64,000 nt of DNA, taken from Thamnidium elegans (Eukaryota; Mucoromycota; Mucoromycetes; Mucorales; Mucoraceae). Shown one piece after another: positions 47,501-56,955 of the stretch. The stretch spans positions 744,001 through 808,000 of the forward strand of contig JAIXMG010000014.1 of NCBI GenBank assembly GCA_025201345.1, in the 5' to 3' direction. The notes beneath the pieces are model-generated. The model was given only the letters and a program-made list of their open reading frames with translations, searched no databases and was not told where the DNA came from. Numbering within the stretch: position 1 is the stretch's first letter; every line of letters begins with the position of its first letter. A program made the position numbers and the translations under genes.

Positions 47501-50059
47501 TCACATTTTGCAAAGTCGGCTGTATATCTTTTAGGGTATTCTATATCTGCTGCAGGAAAAAGAATAGATAAGCGTAAACTTACCAATTTTAATGAAATGC
47601 CTCCTCCTAAAACACAAAAACAAGCACAATCTATATTGGGCTTTGTCAATTTCTTCCGTATGCACTTGCCAAACGCAGCTGCTTTAATGGCTCCTCTAGA
47701 TGCCTTACGTTCACATGATATTAAAATAAATGGCCCCTTCATTTGGACCAAAAAACATCAATTACATTTTGACGCCATAAAAAAGGTTATGCTGTCAGAT
47801 GTAGTATTATCACAACCAGAACACTCGCACCCATATTGCATCGCAACTGATTCTAGCGATTTTGCTACTGGTTGTGTACTTTATCAAGTGTTTGATTCTA
47901 TTGATCATAATAATGAAAAAACATCTGTAGTCAAATATATTGGTTTCATGTCTAGATCGTTTAATAAGCATGAGCGTTTATATTCTACTTCGATGAGAGA
48001 ATTAAACGGAGTAATCTATGCTTTAAAACAATTTCATAAATTTGTTTGGGGTACTCAATTTACTCTATACACAGATCATAAAGCCCTTTGTTATGTATTT
48101 AGTCAAAAATCAGCTAATCGTATGATCATTAAATGGTTAGACATTTTACTTGATTATACTTTTACTGTAGTACACATTAAAGGTATGGATAACATTCTTC
48201 CTGATGCATTATCAAGATTGTATCCTCCAACTGATTCGGAAACCATTAAATATGATAAATTCAAACAAAAACAGCACATTTCTTCCCCTAGAAAGAATCA
48301 TGCTACTTCAAATTATATAAACATTAAAAAAAAGATTAATTCTAACCTTATTGCTGTTGACGGTACTTTGTTTACTAATGAACAACAGGACCAAACAAAA
48401 CATATCAACTTGATTCATGCTATGCCTGTTAATTCAAGTGAAAATAACAATTGCTATACCACTTCCTTATCAAGGAATATTTTTTATATACAAAGTGCGC
48501 AAACTATATGTCCTGACTATGTCATTCCTCCTGACAACGATAAAGATCAATTATTGAAGGATGCTCATACTAATATTGGCCATTATGGTGCGGAACAAAT
48601 GGTAAAAAGACTCCACAAGGAAGGTATTCATTGGGTTAATCTCATTGGTGATTGCATTAAGTTTGTTCGTACATGCGATTCTTGTATGCGCTATAACGTA
48701 AAAAAACGGGGGTTCCATCCCTCAAGACATATATATAGTTATACTCCTGGTCAACATTTAGCCATAGATTTGGCTGGACCTATGGGTACAACCACAGAAT
48801 TAAATAATAATTACGTTATGGTTATTGTTGATGTATGCACTCGTTTTTGTATACTTCGTCCCTTAGCGGATAAAAAGACTGCTACTATTGTTAAAGTATT
48901 ATCTGACGTCTTCGCATTAATTGGCGTTCCTTCTATTCTCCAATCCGATAATGGTTCAGAGTTTAAAAGTTATTTATCGAAGGAATTAGCTGATGCTTTA
49001 GGTTATGACCATAGATTTATTTCTCCACTGCATGCCTCGGCAAATGGTTTAGCCGAACGTACGGTTCAATCAGTAAAAATATTATTAGCAAAAGCTACCA
49101 AAGGTGTTGGTTCCCATTGGGATCTTTACCTTAATGCGGTACAATTATCACTTAATAATCGCATATCCAAAAAATTAAATACAACCCCTTTTTCCTTATT
49201 CTTCGCACGTCGTATGCCTGAAACATATGGTTTTACAGCAGATGAGGATAAAGATAAACAAGGAGAACATAAAAGACCTATGTCTCATGAAGAGCTCATG
49301 AAAAGAATTGATTATATGAATGATATTGTCTTTCCAGCCATAGCTGAAAAAACCAAAACACAAATTGAATTGGATAATGCTAAATTTGATAATAAGCACG
49401 TTCTAGTCGAATATAAACCTAATGATCATGTTATGGTTCGTATAGAAAAAAATGGTCAATTATCTCCTTCTTACTCTGGTCCATACACCGTTGTTCGTAA
49501 AACCCAAGGAAACTCATATGTCCTTAGAGACACTGTTGGGATGATTATGCCTAGGAATTATACGTCAATTGAATTAAAACTTATCTCTCATGACGAAGTA
49601 ATTGCTCTTGACGATGAAGGCAATGAAATTAAAAATTATGAAATCGAAGCCGTTATTAACCATCGAGGTGAACCAAGGAATATTGAATATTTAGTTCGAT
49701 GGAAGAATTATAGTAGTGACTGGGATGAATGGATACCCACAGATCATTTTAATGATATCGATTGTCTTCGTAAATATTGGAAGAACCTTGGCACTGTGTA
49801 TAAACCAAAAAAGTCCAATGTCATTACTAATGCTCCTTCTAGCTCTAAAGCATTACAAAAGAATAAACCCAGTACAATTAGTAAGCTAATTAGGTCATTA
49901 CCATTAGACGAAGATGTTGATTCTAAAACTACATCTTCTCATTCTAAACGTAAACGTCCTGCTATACTCTTATCTCAAGAAGATGCCTTCAAGCAATCTA
50001 AAAATGCGACCAAGCGTTCTCCTACTCGTCAAAGTCCTCGCTTCAAAAAAAGTAATTAA
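44579..50059 (+). CDS. Gag-Pol polyprotein of element A, single ORF with C-terminal chromodomain
   Basis: 1,826 residues without interruption. Gag-like region residues 1-~425; a cysteine knuckle CTYC...DPSHSYNC near 430 (spacing unlike the usual CCHC); aspartic protease IIDTGAS near 608; reverse transcriptase with FVDD (instead of YxDD) near 938; RNase H ATDSS near 1089; integrase with an HHCC zinc region ~1330-1370 and the triad AIDLAG, QSDNGSEF, LAERTV (~1395, 1455, 1492); GPY/F-like module SYSGPYTVV; chromodomain about 1687-1740 (YLVRWKNYSSDWDEWIP). The domain order PR-RT-RH-IN-chromo defines a Ty3-type chromovirus. Chromodomains steer integration toward particular chromatin. Having gag and pol in one frame is unlike element B. 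Confidence 0.95.
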   Translation: MNPSSATISNSPHDSNSVTKVLDGLTNMGLDNNNSIAKNSATDESSVTTEDSEMEESFVAYESVNNNANKISNKKSIENKTALEQLNNQYESIMIIIANLNEQKIKLFSEGIFDTNNERFITIENNTKLVNEHAKLIKSQITALVKPIDSMLPSNDLTLVGSSNRGIPIKDVPAFNVNPLLDCWNIEEKDKNDKEITLTTFFLKFERLFVTYNLNISKSWIYYLEIAFEGSTNHHGWFSVNLKNSSAISWSDAKTILQQRFDMASQASVNSLAISLINFSLEEKESFILCLERYRMLILRAKINIENNVMLFYLFVNCFPSKVQGKINQIISSNFRKTNPSDFDNVKMHHAPASWAMFEKIIIGHIAVIEETLGSSRIHKVNNKKRRMIEKVEEVPFDTLKNDAPFVASGPTSSAASKHVNFATLRAQGICTYCRTANYRDDPSHSYNCEVKIAVFKRKGYKLPSPPVSNYIDNKNNKNNSHNYNNANINKIDHSVNLSNFTKGTDVSNLSVAPATYDKKLCAISDSDTDTSDNDYDDFFNKYIQPYYKSSNDDNSLNNNKNHLLEKNIFAVRNNNVGDNDNPCNIEGTSLSPATPIIINSILSYGIIDTGASVSLISKKYAQKNNISFHSIPGSLIMANGSKVPRLQTIDPLLVEYDNVNKIIEHKFDIIDDNIIDSDNEKILIGVDLLPKLKIYLSNVAVKHKNLQKEVVDNSKNDDAYIPNVTNFGTEQEQYAFENAIKVYIDKNKKLDKTSLCTIKDAVLHLPTPSGFIANIRQYPIPYALKDQVMEIIESWEKDKIIVPAKPSGWNLPMTVTFKKDHVNGAICKDKKNIRLLLDPRKLNEALDESSKNSHSLPLISDIFNSMTGCVVFSTIDLKSAFNQFPVNEADQIKTTFTAPNNLQYMYRGSPFGISVISQLFSRVMLTLFKDLPYVTCFVDDICIASRSMHAHYYHVKNVLEILTKNNLRINFEKSHFAKSAVYLLGYSISAAGKRIDKRKLTNFNEMPPPKTQKQAQSILGFVNFFRMHLPNAAALMAPLDALRSHDIKINGPFIWTKKHQLHFDAIKKVMLSDVVLSQPEHSHPYCIATDSSDFATGCVLYQVFDSIDHNNEKTSVVKYIGFMSRSFNKHERLYSTSMRELNGVIYALKQFHKFVWGTQFTLYTDHKALCYVFSQKSANRMIIKWLDILLDYTFTVVHIKGMDNILPDALSRLYPPTDSETIKYDKFKQKQHISSPRKNHATSNYINIKKKINSNLIAVDGTLFTNEQQDQTKHINLIHAMPVNSSENNNCYTTSLSRNIFYIQSAQTICPDYVIPPDNDKDQLLKDAHTNIGHYGAEQMVKRLHKEGIHWVNLIGDCIKFVRTCDSCMRYNVKKRGFHPSRHIYSYTPGQHLAIDLAGPMGTTTELNNNYVMVIVDVCTRFCILRPLADKKTATIVKVLSDVFALIGVPSILQSDNGSEFKSYLSKELADALGYDHRFISPLHASANGLAERTVQSVKILLAKATKGVGSHWDLYLNAVQLSLNNRISKKLNTTPFSLFFARRMPETYGFTADEDKDKQGEHKRPMSHEELMKRIDYMNDIVFPAIAEKTKTQIELDNAKFDNKHVLVEYKPNDHVMVRIEKNGQLSPSYSGPYTVVRKTQGNSYVLRDTVGMIMPRNYTSIELKLISHDEVIALDDEGNEIKNYEIEAVINHRGEPRNIEYLVRWKNYSSDWDEWIPTDHFNDIDCLRKYWKNLGTVYKPKKSNVITNAPSSSKALQKNKPSTISKLIRSLPLDEDVDSKTTSSHSKRKRPAILLSQEDAFKQSKNATKRSPTRQSPRFKKSN

Positions 50060-50143
50060 AAAAAAAAAAAAAAAAAAAAAACCTCTTTCTCCATTATCAT
50101 TGCAAATCTGTCTTGGGAGTAATCTCTTGCTGATGGGGGGCTA

Positions 50144-50410
50144 TGTGGTATTTAACCATAAAAACTAACGCAAGTTATCACTCCAAATATATCTGAGGTG
50201 GTTACACAACAACCTCAGTTAGGTATCGCTTACTACCCTGGTTCTTAAACCTAAATTATTCTTACTATAAAAAGGATATTTTACGAGGCAACCTTTTGTT
50301 CCCTCTCTTGTTTTTTAGAAGTCATTTTTTAATTAATAAAGATCCAAAAGAAGTTTCATCTTATTTTCTGCTGTCTCTTTTTATTTCATAATTCGATACT
50401 AAATATCTCA
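50144..50410 (+). repeat. 3' LTR of element A
   Basis: Identical by eye to 44303-44569. Its right edge abuts the truncated integrase of element B at 50411. Confidence 0.93.
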
Positions 50411-51827
50411 CCATTCGAGCATGTGGACCGAGCCGATCATTAATGGAAATAACGTTTTCTTGTTCTTGCATTCCTTGTTTAGATGTTAGATTATTATCTT
50501 CTTCTGATTCTTGCAACCTCGTCTTTTTATAGTTTTCTTCTAATTTCCAACCTACATCGGGCACTTTATAAATTCTTAGGCGATTCCCATGTACAATTCT
50601 TATTTCTGTGGAACCATCTTTCTTTTTTCCTTGTATAACATAGCTGCCTTTCTTTAAGTCTTCGATTACAGTATATAATCCTTCCCACAGGTCTTCAAGT
50701 TTTCCTGCCCAGGAAGTTCCTCTAAAATCACGATATCGCTCTACAGTATCCCCAACTTCGAACGCAGGCTTTAGTAATTTCTTTTTTTGTAGAAGTTTCT
50801 TGTCGATAGCTTCTTTTTGTGCTTTCTGCGATGTTTCAATTCTTTTTATGGCATTTTTTCTTATTAATTGTAAAATGTTGATCTGCTTATTGGTTCTTAG
50901 TTCAAGTATCTTATCAAAGTTTAATTCTGTTGGGATTTGAGCTTTTCTATTGTCAAAAGACGTGCGAGGTTGATAGCCATAGAGTAAATAAAACGGAGTT
51001 TCTTTAGTTGTAGCTTGTTGCATGCTTCTGTAAGAATATAGCATAGACGGTAAGTAGAGATGCCAATCCTTCTTTTCTTCTGGTGTTCTTCTTTGCATGA
51101 TTTGATCAAAGGTGCGATTAAAGCGTTCAATCAATCCGTTCGCCTGACTATTATAGGGACTTATGTTATTTTTTCTAATACCAAATTGGAGACAGACTTG
51201 ATATACTAATTCGCTTATCATTGGTTTCCCGTTGTCGGTAATTATAACTCGAGGACATCCATGTCTGCATATAATTTCTTCGTATAAAAATAAGGCTATT
51301 TCAGATGCAGTTTGAAAGCGCACCGCTCTAGCTTCAACATATTTGGTTAAGTAATCAATTGCTGCGATAATATATCTATAACCTCCTCTACTTGTCGTTA
51401 CATGTTTGACATCAATTGCTATTTGTTCAAAAGGTACGTGTAACACAGCCACGGGATGTAATCTTTCATTTAAAGTTTTTCTACTGTGTCGTTGGCATCG
51501 CGGGCATTCCTTCACGTATTGAGTAACATCTTTAACCATATTGGGCCAGTAATATTTTGATGAAAGCTTGTTAATTGTATTATTGTAAGCTAAGTGTCCT
51601 CCTAAAGGATGTTGATGTGCCAAATATAAAGCTTCTATTGCTTCAGATTGATTTAATACTATTCTATGTTGATAAGTGTCAAAATTGCACCGATATAATT
51701 TGTTGTTTAATAGCGTATAGTTCTTAGATTGCTTTAGTAAGAATTTTTGTTGGTCGGAATCTGCGAGGTCAGGTACCTGCAGATTCGTTAGGTAAGCTTT
51801 GAGTAATATAATTGTTGTGTTATCCAT
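50411..51827 (-). CDS. Integrase ORF of element B (3'-truncated)
   Basis: The ORF starts at its own ATG 51827 (MDNTTIILLKAYL). Integrase zinc-binding region HPLGGHLAYNNT...CPRCQRHS; catalytic triad QIAIDVKHV, VIITDNGKPM and NGLIERFNRT; GPF-like module WEGLYTVIEDLKKG. It is separated from RNase H by ~225 bp of A-rich non-coding sequence with stops. The frame continues into the LTR of element A for a further ~17 residues, which are not native. A chromodomain is not seen before the cut. Confidence 0.8.
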
Positions 51828-52051
51828 TGTTGTCAGTTTATTTGATTTGAGTTGAGTTTTATTTAATTAGTTGATATGATTGGTTAAGTTTAATAATTAA
51901 TAATATTTGATGATAAATTATATTTGGTGGATAGATTGTTTTTAAGTTGGTTTTGTATTGTTTTTCCAAGGATTTTCAATGTTTTTTTTTTTTTGACAGC
52001 AGCTTTTTACGTCGTTCAGTGAATAGTTGGACTTTTATTGTTATTGTTGTG
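51828..52051 (-). other. A-rich linker between RNase H and integrase frames of element B
   Basis: It has stops in all three minus-strand frames, an A13 run and Asn/Gln-poor simple sequence. In most Ty3-type elements RNase H and integrase are continuous here. Confidence 0.6.
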
Positions 52052-53138
52052 CTAATTTCCAATTCTAGACAAGAAGTCGGCACTTTCATTAACTCTTCCA
52101 GGTCGGTATTTTACTTCAAATTCATATTCATTTAATATAGTTATCCATCTGGCGAGAATTCCTGTTGGTTCTTGTGATTTTAACAAACCATTGAGAGCAG
52201 CGTGATCAGTTATGATAGTAAAACGTTTTCCCAAGAGATATGGTCTAAATATCTTAACAGCCCAGACAATAGCGAGACCTTCTAATTTTGATACACCATA
52301 ATTTAATTCGGGACCCCTCAAACCTCTACTAATATACTGTATAGGATGCTCGTGTCCATCATCATCTAATTGAGTAAGTACGCATCCAATTCCCACTCTA
52401 CTTGCGTCTGTAACCAACACGAAAGGCTTGTCGAAGTTTGGCCTAATAAGTACCGGTGTACTGGTTAAAGCTTCTAAAGATTCTTGATTCCAGGTGTTTT
52501 GTCCTTTTTTTGTTAGGTTATGTAAAGGTCTTGCAATAGCGGCAAATTGATTAATAAATCGTCTGTAGTACGAAGCAATTCCAATAAAACTCTTTATCTG
52601 AGTAACTGTAGTAGGTGTAGGAAAATTTTTGACTTTTTCTATTTTAGCAGGATCAGTCTCTAAACCATCTTTAGTAATTATGTAGCCTAGAAAGTTCAGT
52701 TTGTCCTTGAAGAAAAAGCATTTCGTAATGTTTAGCTTTAAGTTGGCAACTCGAACACAGTTAAACAATTTTTCCAAGTCGATTAAATGGTTTTCGTGAG
52801 TTTTTGAGAAACAATTTAAGTCATCTATATAAGCGACAAGAGATTTGTTGATTAAATCTTTGAATACTAGATCTACCATCCTTTGGAAAGTCCCCACAGA
52901 GTTACACAAACCCATTGGCATGCGCGAGAATTCCCATTGGCCTAGCTGTGCAGTGGCGAAAGCACTTTTTTCAATAGAATCTTCAGCGAGAGCTACTTGA
53001 TAAAAACCGCTTCGCATATCCAGGGCCGAGAAGATAGAAGCATTTCCTAACGTGTCCAATAAAGTTGCAATTCTTGGTAAAGCATAGGCGTCCTTTTTTG
53101 TGATAGCATTTAATTTTCGATAATCTATAACTAATCTA
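52052..53138 (-). pseudogene. RT C-terminal part and RNase H of element B
   Basis: After the insertion the reverse transcriptase resumes with YRLVIDYRKLNAITKKDAY. The RT active site is VAYIDDLN and the RNase H motif LVTDASRVGIG. The frame ends ESADFLSRIGN with TAG at 52052-52054. It has no native start, because the RT is split by 53142-53396. Apart from that split the frame is intact. Confidence 0.8.
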
Positions 53139-53141
53139 TAG

Positions 53142-53396
53142 AAAGACATCCATACTTGCATGGATTTGATATTATAATATAAATTAAAATAAAATTATAA
53201 ATTACTGATACATTGTAAATTAATATTATAGAAAATAATTATAATAGCAACTTCCTATGATTAAGTTTCCAAATAACTTAGTCATGCTTTTTTTGATTAA
53301 TTTTTTTAAAGAAAAAAAAAATATGAGATGTTTGAAGCTTGCGAAATATCTCACCTTATCTCTAATAATTATTCACGGTAACTAGAAATCTTCCTC
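53142..53396. mobile_element. 255-bp insertion in the RT of element B
   Basis: It is flanked by ATAG on both sides (53138-53141, 53397-53400). Removing the insert plus one ATAG restores the expected RT reading KKKDNSYRLVIDYR exactly. AT-rich, no ORF, only weak resemblance between its ends, so the family is unclear. Confidence 0.75.
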
Positions 53397-55093
53397 ATAG
53401 CTATTATCTTTTTTCTTTACTAGAATAATAGGTGAGCTCCAAGGGCTGTTGGAAGGTCGAATCACTCCTAGATCACTTAATTTATTTAATTCATTTTTTA
53501 AGCTTTCAATTTCAGCAGGGCACATTCTATAAGGACGACTGCGTATAGGTGGCACATCTTCTGTGATAATTCGATGTTTTATTAATGGTGTACATCCGAG
53601 TGTGTCGTTATTCCAGTCAAACACATCTTGATAATTGTTGATTAAATTTAGAAATTGTTGTTTAATATTGTCATCAATTTCTCCCATTTGAATTTTTTCT
53701 TTTTGATCAACCGTTAGGATAGATCTTGAAGTTTCGCTTATATTTGAATCTTCAATTTTTGGTGGATCTATGTCGATTAGCGTTAGATCATATCCGTTAG
53801 CTTCCACATCATCGTCAGAACGTTGATAAGTTTCTATTTCAGGTTCAGGGACGATAGTGAAAAGATCACCTTTAAAATTTCTTTCTACCATGCTAAACGA
53901 TACTTTCTTGTTTGAGCTTTCAGCATCGTCGTTGAAATAAGCTTCGTCGTCATCACTGGTTGAACTCTGTTCACTAATAGTATCATCATCTGTATATTCC
54001 TCAGTTGAATCAGTTTCAAAGTCGTCATGAGTATCATCTTCATCCTCTACAATAGTTTTTATTTGAGGTTCCATAACTTTTGTAGGTATTTTTGTTACAG
54101 CTTGAATAATAGGTCCTTTAGTTGTTTTAAAGAAATTAATGGGTATCTCTGCCATTCTTCCTTTATATGTAACCGATAATAGTTTCTGTTTATAATCGAC
54201 TACAGCCTTTGCACGGTTTAACCAGTTGTTTCCAATGATTAAAGGAGTTGGTGTAGCAGGTAGAACTTCAATACTTCCAGGTATAGTAATAACACCTCCG
54301 GCTTTGATGGGTACATCGTAGATCAATCCAAGTCCACGTTGTTTGGTACTATTTCCTAGGGTAAATATACTTTGGCTAGGTGAATCGATTTGTAGTCCAA
54401 GTTTTTCGACTAATTCTCGAGACATACAAGTCTTTGCAGCACCACCATCAATTAGAGTTTTGATTTTAAATCCATTGATGACGAAATCAGTGTAAATAGC
54501 AGTAGTGTCTTCATCGTCATCTTCTACAAACGATAAATCTTGGATAGTAGCTGTAGTTGATGAGGATCCAGGCGCAACTATTGATACTTTAGGTTGTCTT
54601 GGTGTTTTTAAAGCATTGACAAATTGACGTTTCACAATAGGTGAGATCTTGAGTAATTCACCAACTGGAATATTAGAATTTTGATCAAATACAGTAGAAA
54701 CAATATCATAATTTAATTTAGGAATTACTCTTTTCCTTCTTGGTTTAGCAGGTTTTATAATAGGTTGATTAGGAGATATAATTGTAGGGTTATCCATAGT
54801 CATATCCATATCGGCAATAGTTGAATCATAAGTAGGCAAAGGAGTTTCGCGTTCTTTCCCTTTTCGAGTAGGTGCAGGTTTTGAGGAGCTTGGACGAGCA
54901 TAAGGTTTAGAAGTTTGTACCACAGGTGGATGTATAGCACGAACCGAAGCATAAAGATCTTGGTCATCTTCTTCGTTTTCATCAGTAAGCATTGTTGTAA
55001 GATGTGTCGAGGAAGAGTTCTCAAGGGGAATGGATTTTTTATTGTTGTTAGGGGCGTTCGACTGACCATTCGTAAGAGCAGCCGACCCGATTA
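53382..55093 (-). CDS. Pol N-terminal part of element B: protease and start of RT
   Basis: The pol frame is -1 relative to gag, stays open from the gag stop and has a first ATG at 54992. Protease motif LIDGGAAKTCMS carries Asp-Gly-Gly where Asp-Thr/Ser-Gly is usual. Acidic linker around 53900-54070. RT begins with IIRSRPYRMCP-type spacing, then SPWSSPIILVKKKDNSY, after which the small insertion (53142-53396) adds EEDF and a stop at 53382. Expression probably depends on -1 frameshifting from gag. Confidence 0.8.
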
Positions 55094-55100
55094 GTTTTTT
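55051..55100 (-). promoter_or_regulatory. Programmed -1 frameshift signal, gag/pol of element B
   Basis: The heptamer A AAA AAC (55094-55100, in the gag frame) lies immediately before the gag TAA. After a 5-nt spacer a stem-loop can form: CGGCUG (55079-55084) with CAGUCG (55059-55064, one G-U pair), extended by GGG (55086-55088) with CCCC (55051-55054). The -1 frame from here is open into protease. Confidence 0.75.
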
Positions 55101-56242
55101 GACTGGTTGGTGTTTGTATTTTCATTCCTCTGATTGTTGCCATTGTCGTAATTGTTGTTATTATTTCTTTGGTTTTGATTACCATTGTTGTAGTTACGAG
55201 AATAATCATTTCTTCTTTCAGAATAATGGTCGTTGTTATACCGACGATTATTATAATTATTTCCTCTTTGATAATTATTATTATTAATATTGGTACCATT
55301 TTGTTTTTTGAATTCTTCTTGCATAACTTGTCTAATCATTTCTTTGATATCTAAATTCTCAGTCTGATGATTCGTGTTTTGAGAAGTTCCAGTCACTGTA
55401 TTCTGACTTTCCATATGATGAAGATCTAACGTTTGCAATGTAGCAATTACTTGCTTCAAAGCATTACGGTCACTTCCCAATTTGGATAAAGCAGTATTCA
55501 GTTGGCTAGAGACATCCATAACAGAAAAATCAGTTCCTGAAGGTAGTTTACCAAAAGATAGAATAGGTTTAGCGGAAGTTTCAGCAACAAATGAATTATC
55601 AATGTCACGGGGCGAAAAAGGACTATTCTTCATAGAAATTGAGCGAGGTTTCTCAGCATTCCACCAGCCTTCAGCCTTAGTTAAATAATCATTAAAGGAT
55701 ACAGCAGAGTTCAAGATACAAAATTTGCGGATTTCAGGTAAAAGTCCAACTTGGAATCGAATCTTGATTTGTTGTTCTGCATCTTCCAGTTCAGCTAATT
55801 CAGCAGCTTCTTGCAAGCGACCCAGAAAAGTTTTTGGATGTTCTTCTTTTCCTTGAGCAAGCATGTTAAATCCAATAGTATAACGAGTAATAAGTTCAGT
55901 AGTAATATATTCCGCTTTGAGTAATTCAATAGCTTCTTGATAAGTAAGACCTTGTTCTAAAGTAGGTTCACGAGAGAGTCTTCTTTCGAAAAAGTTCTTA
56001 GCAGTTCTTCTAAGTTGAGCACGCAAAATAATCAGTTTATGAGCATCGGCAGTAATATTTTGCATAGCAAAGTAAGATTCCAGAGTTTCTTCAAAATTTC
56101 TAAAGCCTTCACCTTCAGCACCAGCGAATTCAATAATAGCCATCTTTCTTGAAGGGAAGAGATAACCAGAGTTAGTTTCAGCATACGCATTAGTTGAGTG
56201 GTTGAATGAATTGATGTTTGCCAACACAGCTTGATCGTTCAT
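55091..56242 (-). CDS. Gag of element B
   Basis: 383 residues from ATG 56242 (MNDQAVLANINSFNHS) to TAA 55091-55093. The upstream in-frame codons to 56329 are rejected because ATG 56242 matches the typical leader and position. Capsid-like segment with FEETLESYFAMQN, FFERRLSREPTLEQG and a Gln/Glu-rich helix (RLQEAAELAELEDAEQQ). The C-terminal ~70 residues are Asn/Arg/Tyr-rich (basic, RNA-binding in character). No CCHC knuckle is present. It ends directly after a slippery heptamer. Confidence 0.85.
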   Translation of the reverse strand: MNDQAVLANINSFNHSTNAYAETNSGYLFPSRKMAIIEFAGAEGEGFRNFEETLESYFAMQNITADAHKLIILRAQLRRTAKNFFERRLSREPTLEQGLTYQEAIELLKAEYITTELITRYTIGFNMLAQGKEEHPKTFLGRLQEAAELAELEDAEQQIKIRFQVGLLPEIRKFCILNSAVSFNDYLTKAEGWWNAEKPRSISMKNSPFSPRDIDNSFVAETSAKPILSFGKLPSGTDFSVMDVSSQLNTALSKLGSDRNALKQVIATLQTLDLHHMESQNTVTGTSQNTNHQTENLDIKEMIRQVMQEEFKKQNGTNINNNNYQRGNNYNNRRYNNDHYSERRNDYSRNYNNGNQNQRNNNNNYDNGNNQRNENTNTNQSKN

Positions 56243-56383
56243 TTTTGAGTTTTTGTAGTAGTTATGTAAGTAGGTTATTAAAAGTAAAAAGTGTTCAAAG
56301 GTAGTAATATTGAAAAATGTACGACCCAAACGTAAAGTAAAAGTTCTTGAGATAGATTTGAATCAGAAATAGTAAATGAAATG

Positions 56384-56401
56384 CCCTGTTAGTGAGCACC
56401 A
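56384..56401 (-). promoter_or_regulatory. Candidate tRNA primer-binding site of element B
   Basis: On the minus strand, TGGTGCTCACTAACAGGG lies 2 nt after the 5' LTR. Its complement ends in CCA, has a plausible acceptor strand AGTGAGC, and CTGTT fits a T-stem beginning with C61. The primer tRNA is not identified. Confidence 0.65.
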
Positions 56402-56403
56402 CG

Positions 56404-56815
56404 TGTTAATCAATCGATAGTGTGGTAAAGTGTAAAAAGAGTATAATAAGGTAATAGTAAGAAAAGTGAGCACCAGTTCCTGTTTTATAAGTAGAACGAC
56501 TTAAGTAATAAAGTAGAATAAAAGATTTAGGTAAAAAGTACAATGGAAAGTAAGATCCAAGGGAATTCAAGTACAAAATAAAAGAGCTTGATTTTAAAGG
56601 TCTTTTATAAAATAAGGGAAGTATAAGATTAAATTGTTTACAAAAAGTGAATTATATTTTATTAAATAAAAGTTGAAGGTATTTATATCATTTTTAGTTT
56701 TCTTAATTAGGTTTTTAAATTTATAACAACCATGGAGGTTTGATTTCTTGTGTTAGGACAACAAGGACGATCCTTGTTAACATTATTTTATCAGAAAGAG
56801 GTAGTTTGTGTAACA
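56404..56815 (-). repeat. 5' LTR of element B
   Basis: 412 bp from TGTTACACAAAC (56815) to GATTAACA (56404), with TG...CA ends and a TGTTA/TAACA terminal inverted repeat. The outer 125 bp match the fragment at 25846-25971. Confidence 0.8.
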
Positions 56816-56884
56816 CTGTGACACATTAAAAGCTATACGCACTTCAGACGCTGACAAAAGAATAGTGAAATACACCAAAAAAAA

Positions 56885-56955
56885 TGCGCGGTCGGGGAAT
56901 CGAACCCCGGCCCTTCGCGTGGCAGGCGAAGATTATACCACTTAACCAACCGCGC
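56885..56955 (-). tRNA. tRNA-Gly (anticodon GCC)
   Basis: 71 nt. Acceptor GCGCGGT pairs with ACCGCGC, discriminator A (56885). D-arm GGTTAAGTGG. Anticodon arm CTTCGCC-TGCCACG-CGAAG with GCC. T-arm GGGGTTCGATTCCCC. A run of eight T follows the 3' end (pol III terminator, about 56876-56883). Internal A and B boxes are normal. No intron. Confidence 0.97.

Larger units (their letters stand above)
44303..50410 (+). mobile_element. Retroelement A: full-length Ty3-type chromovirus-like LTR retrotransposon
   Basis: Two LTRs of 267 bp (44303-44569 and 50144-50410) are identical by eye and have TG...CA ends. One 1,826-codon ORF lies between them. The identity and the open frame indicate a recent insertion that could still be mobile. 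No matching target duplication is seen: the flanks are GATATGG on the left and CCATTCG on the right. The leader is only about 9 bp, so there is no room for a normal tRNA primer site. A G6 purine tract lies just before the 3' LTR. Confidence 0.93.
50411..56815 (-). mobile_element. Retroelement B: Ty3-type element, 3'-truncated
   Basis: A minus-strand element has its 5' LTR at 56404-56815, a primer site, gag, pol and integrase. Its integrase C-terminus ends at the LTR of element A (50411), and no 3' LTR is found on the far side (left of 44303). It is therefore truncated, and its RT is also interrupted by a small insertion. LTR termini TGTTA...TAACA; a related LTR piece lies at 25846-25971. Confidence 0.88.

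Noticed and set aside
44303..56815. Endogenous retrovirus with envelope gene
   Set aside because: No envelope-like frame in either element. Domain order and the chromodomain fit Ty3-type retrotransposons of fungi.
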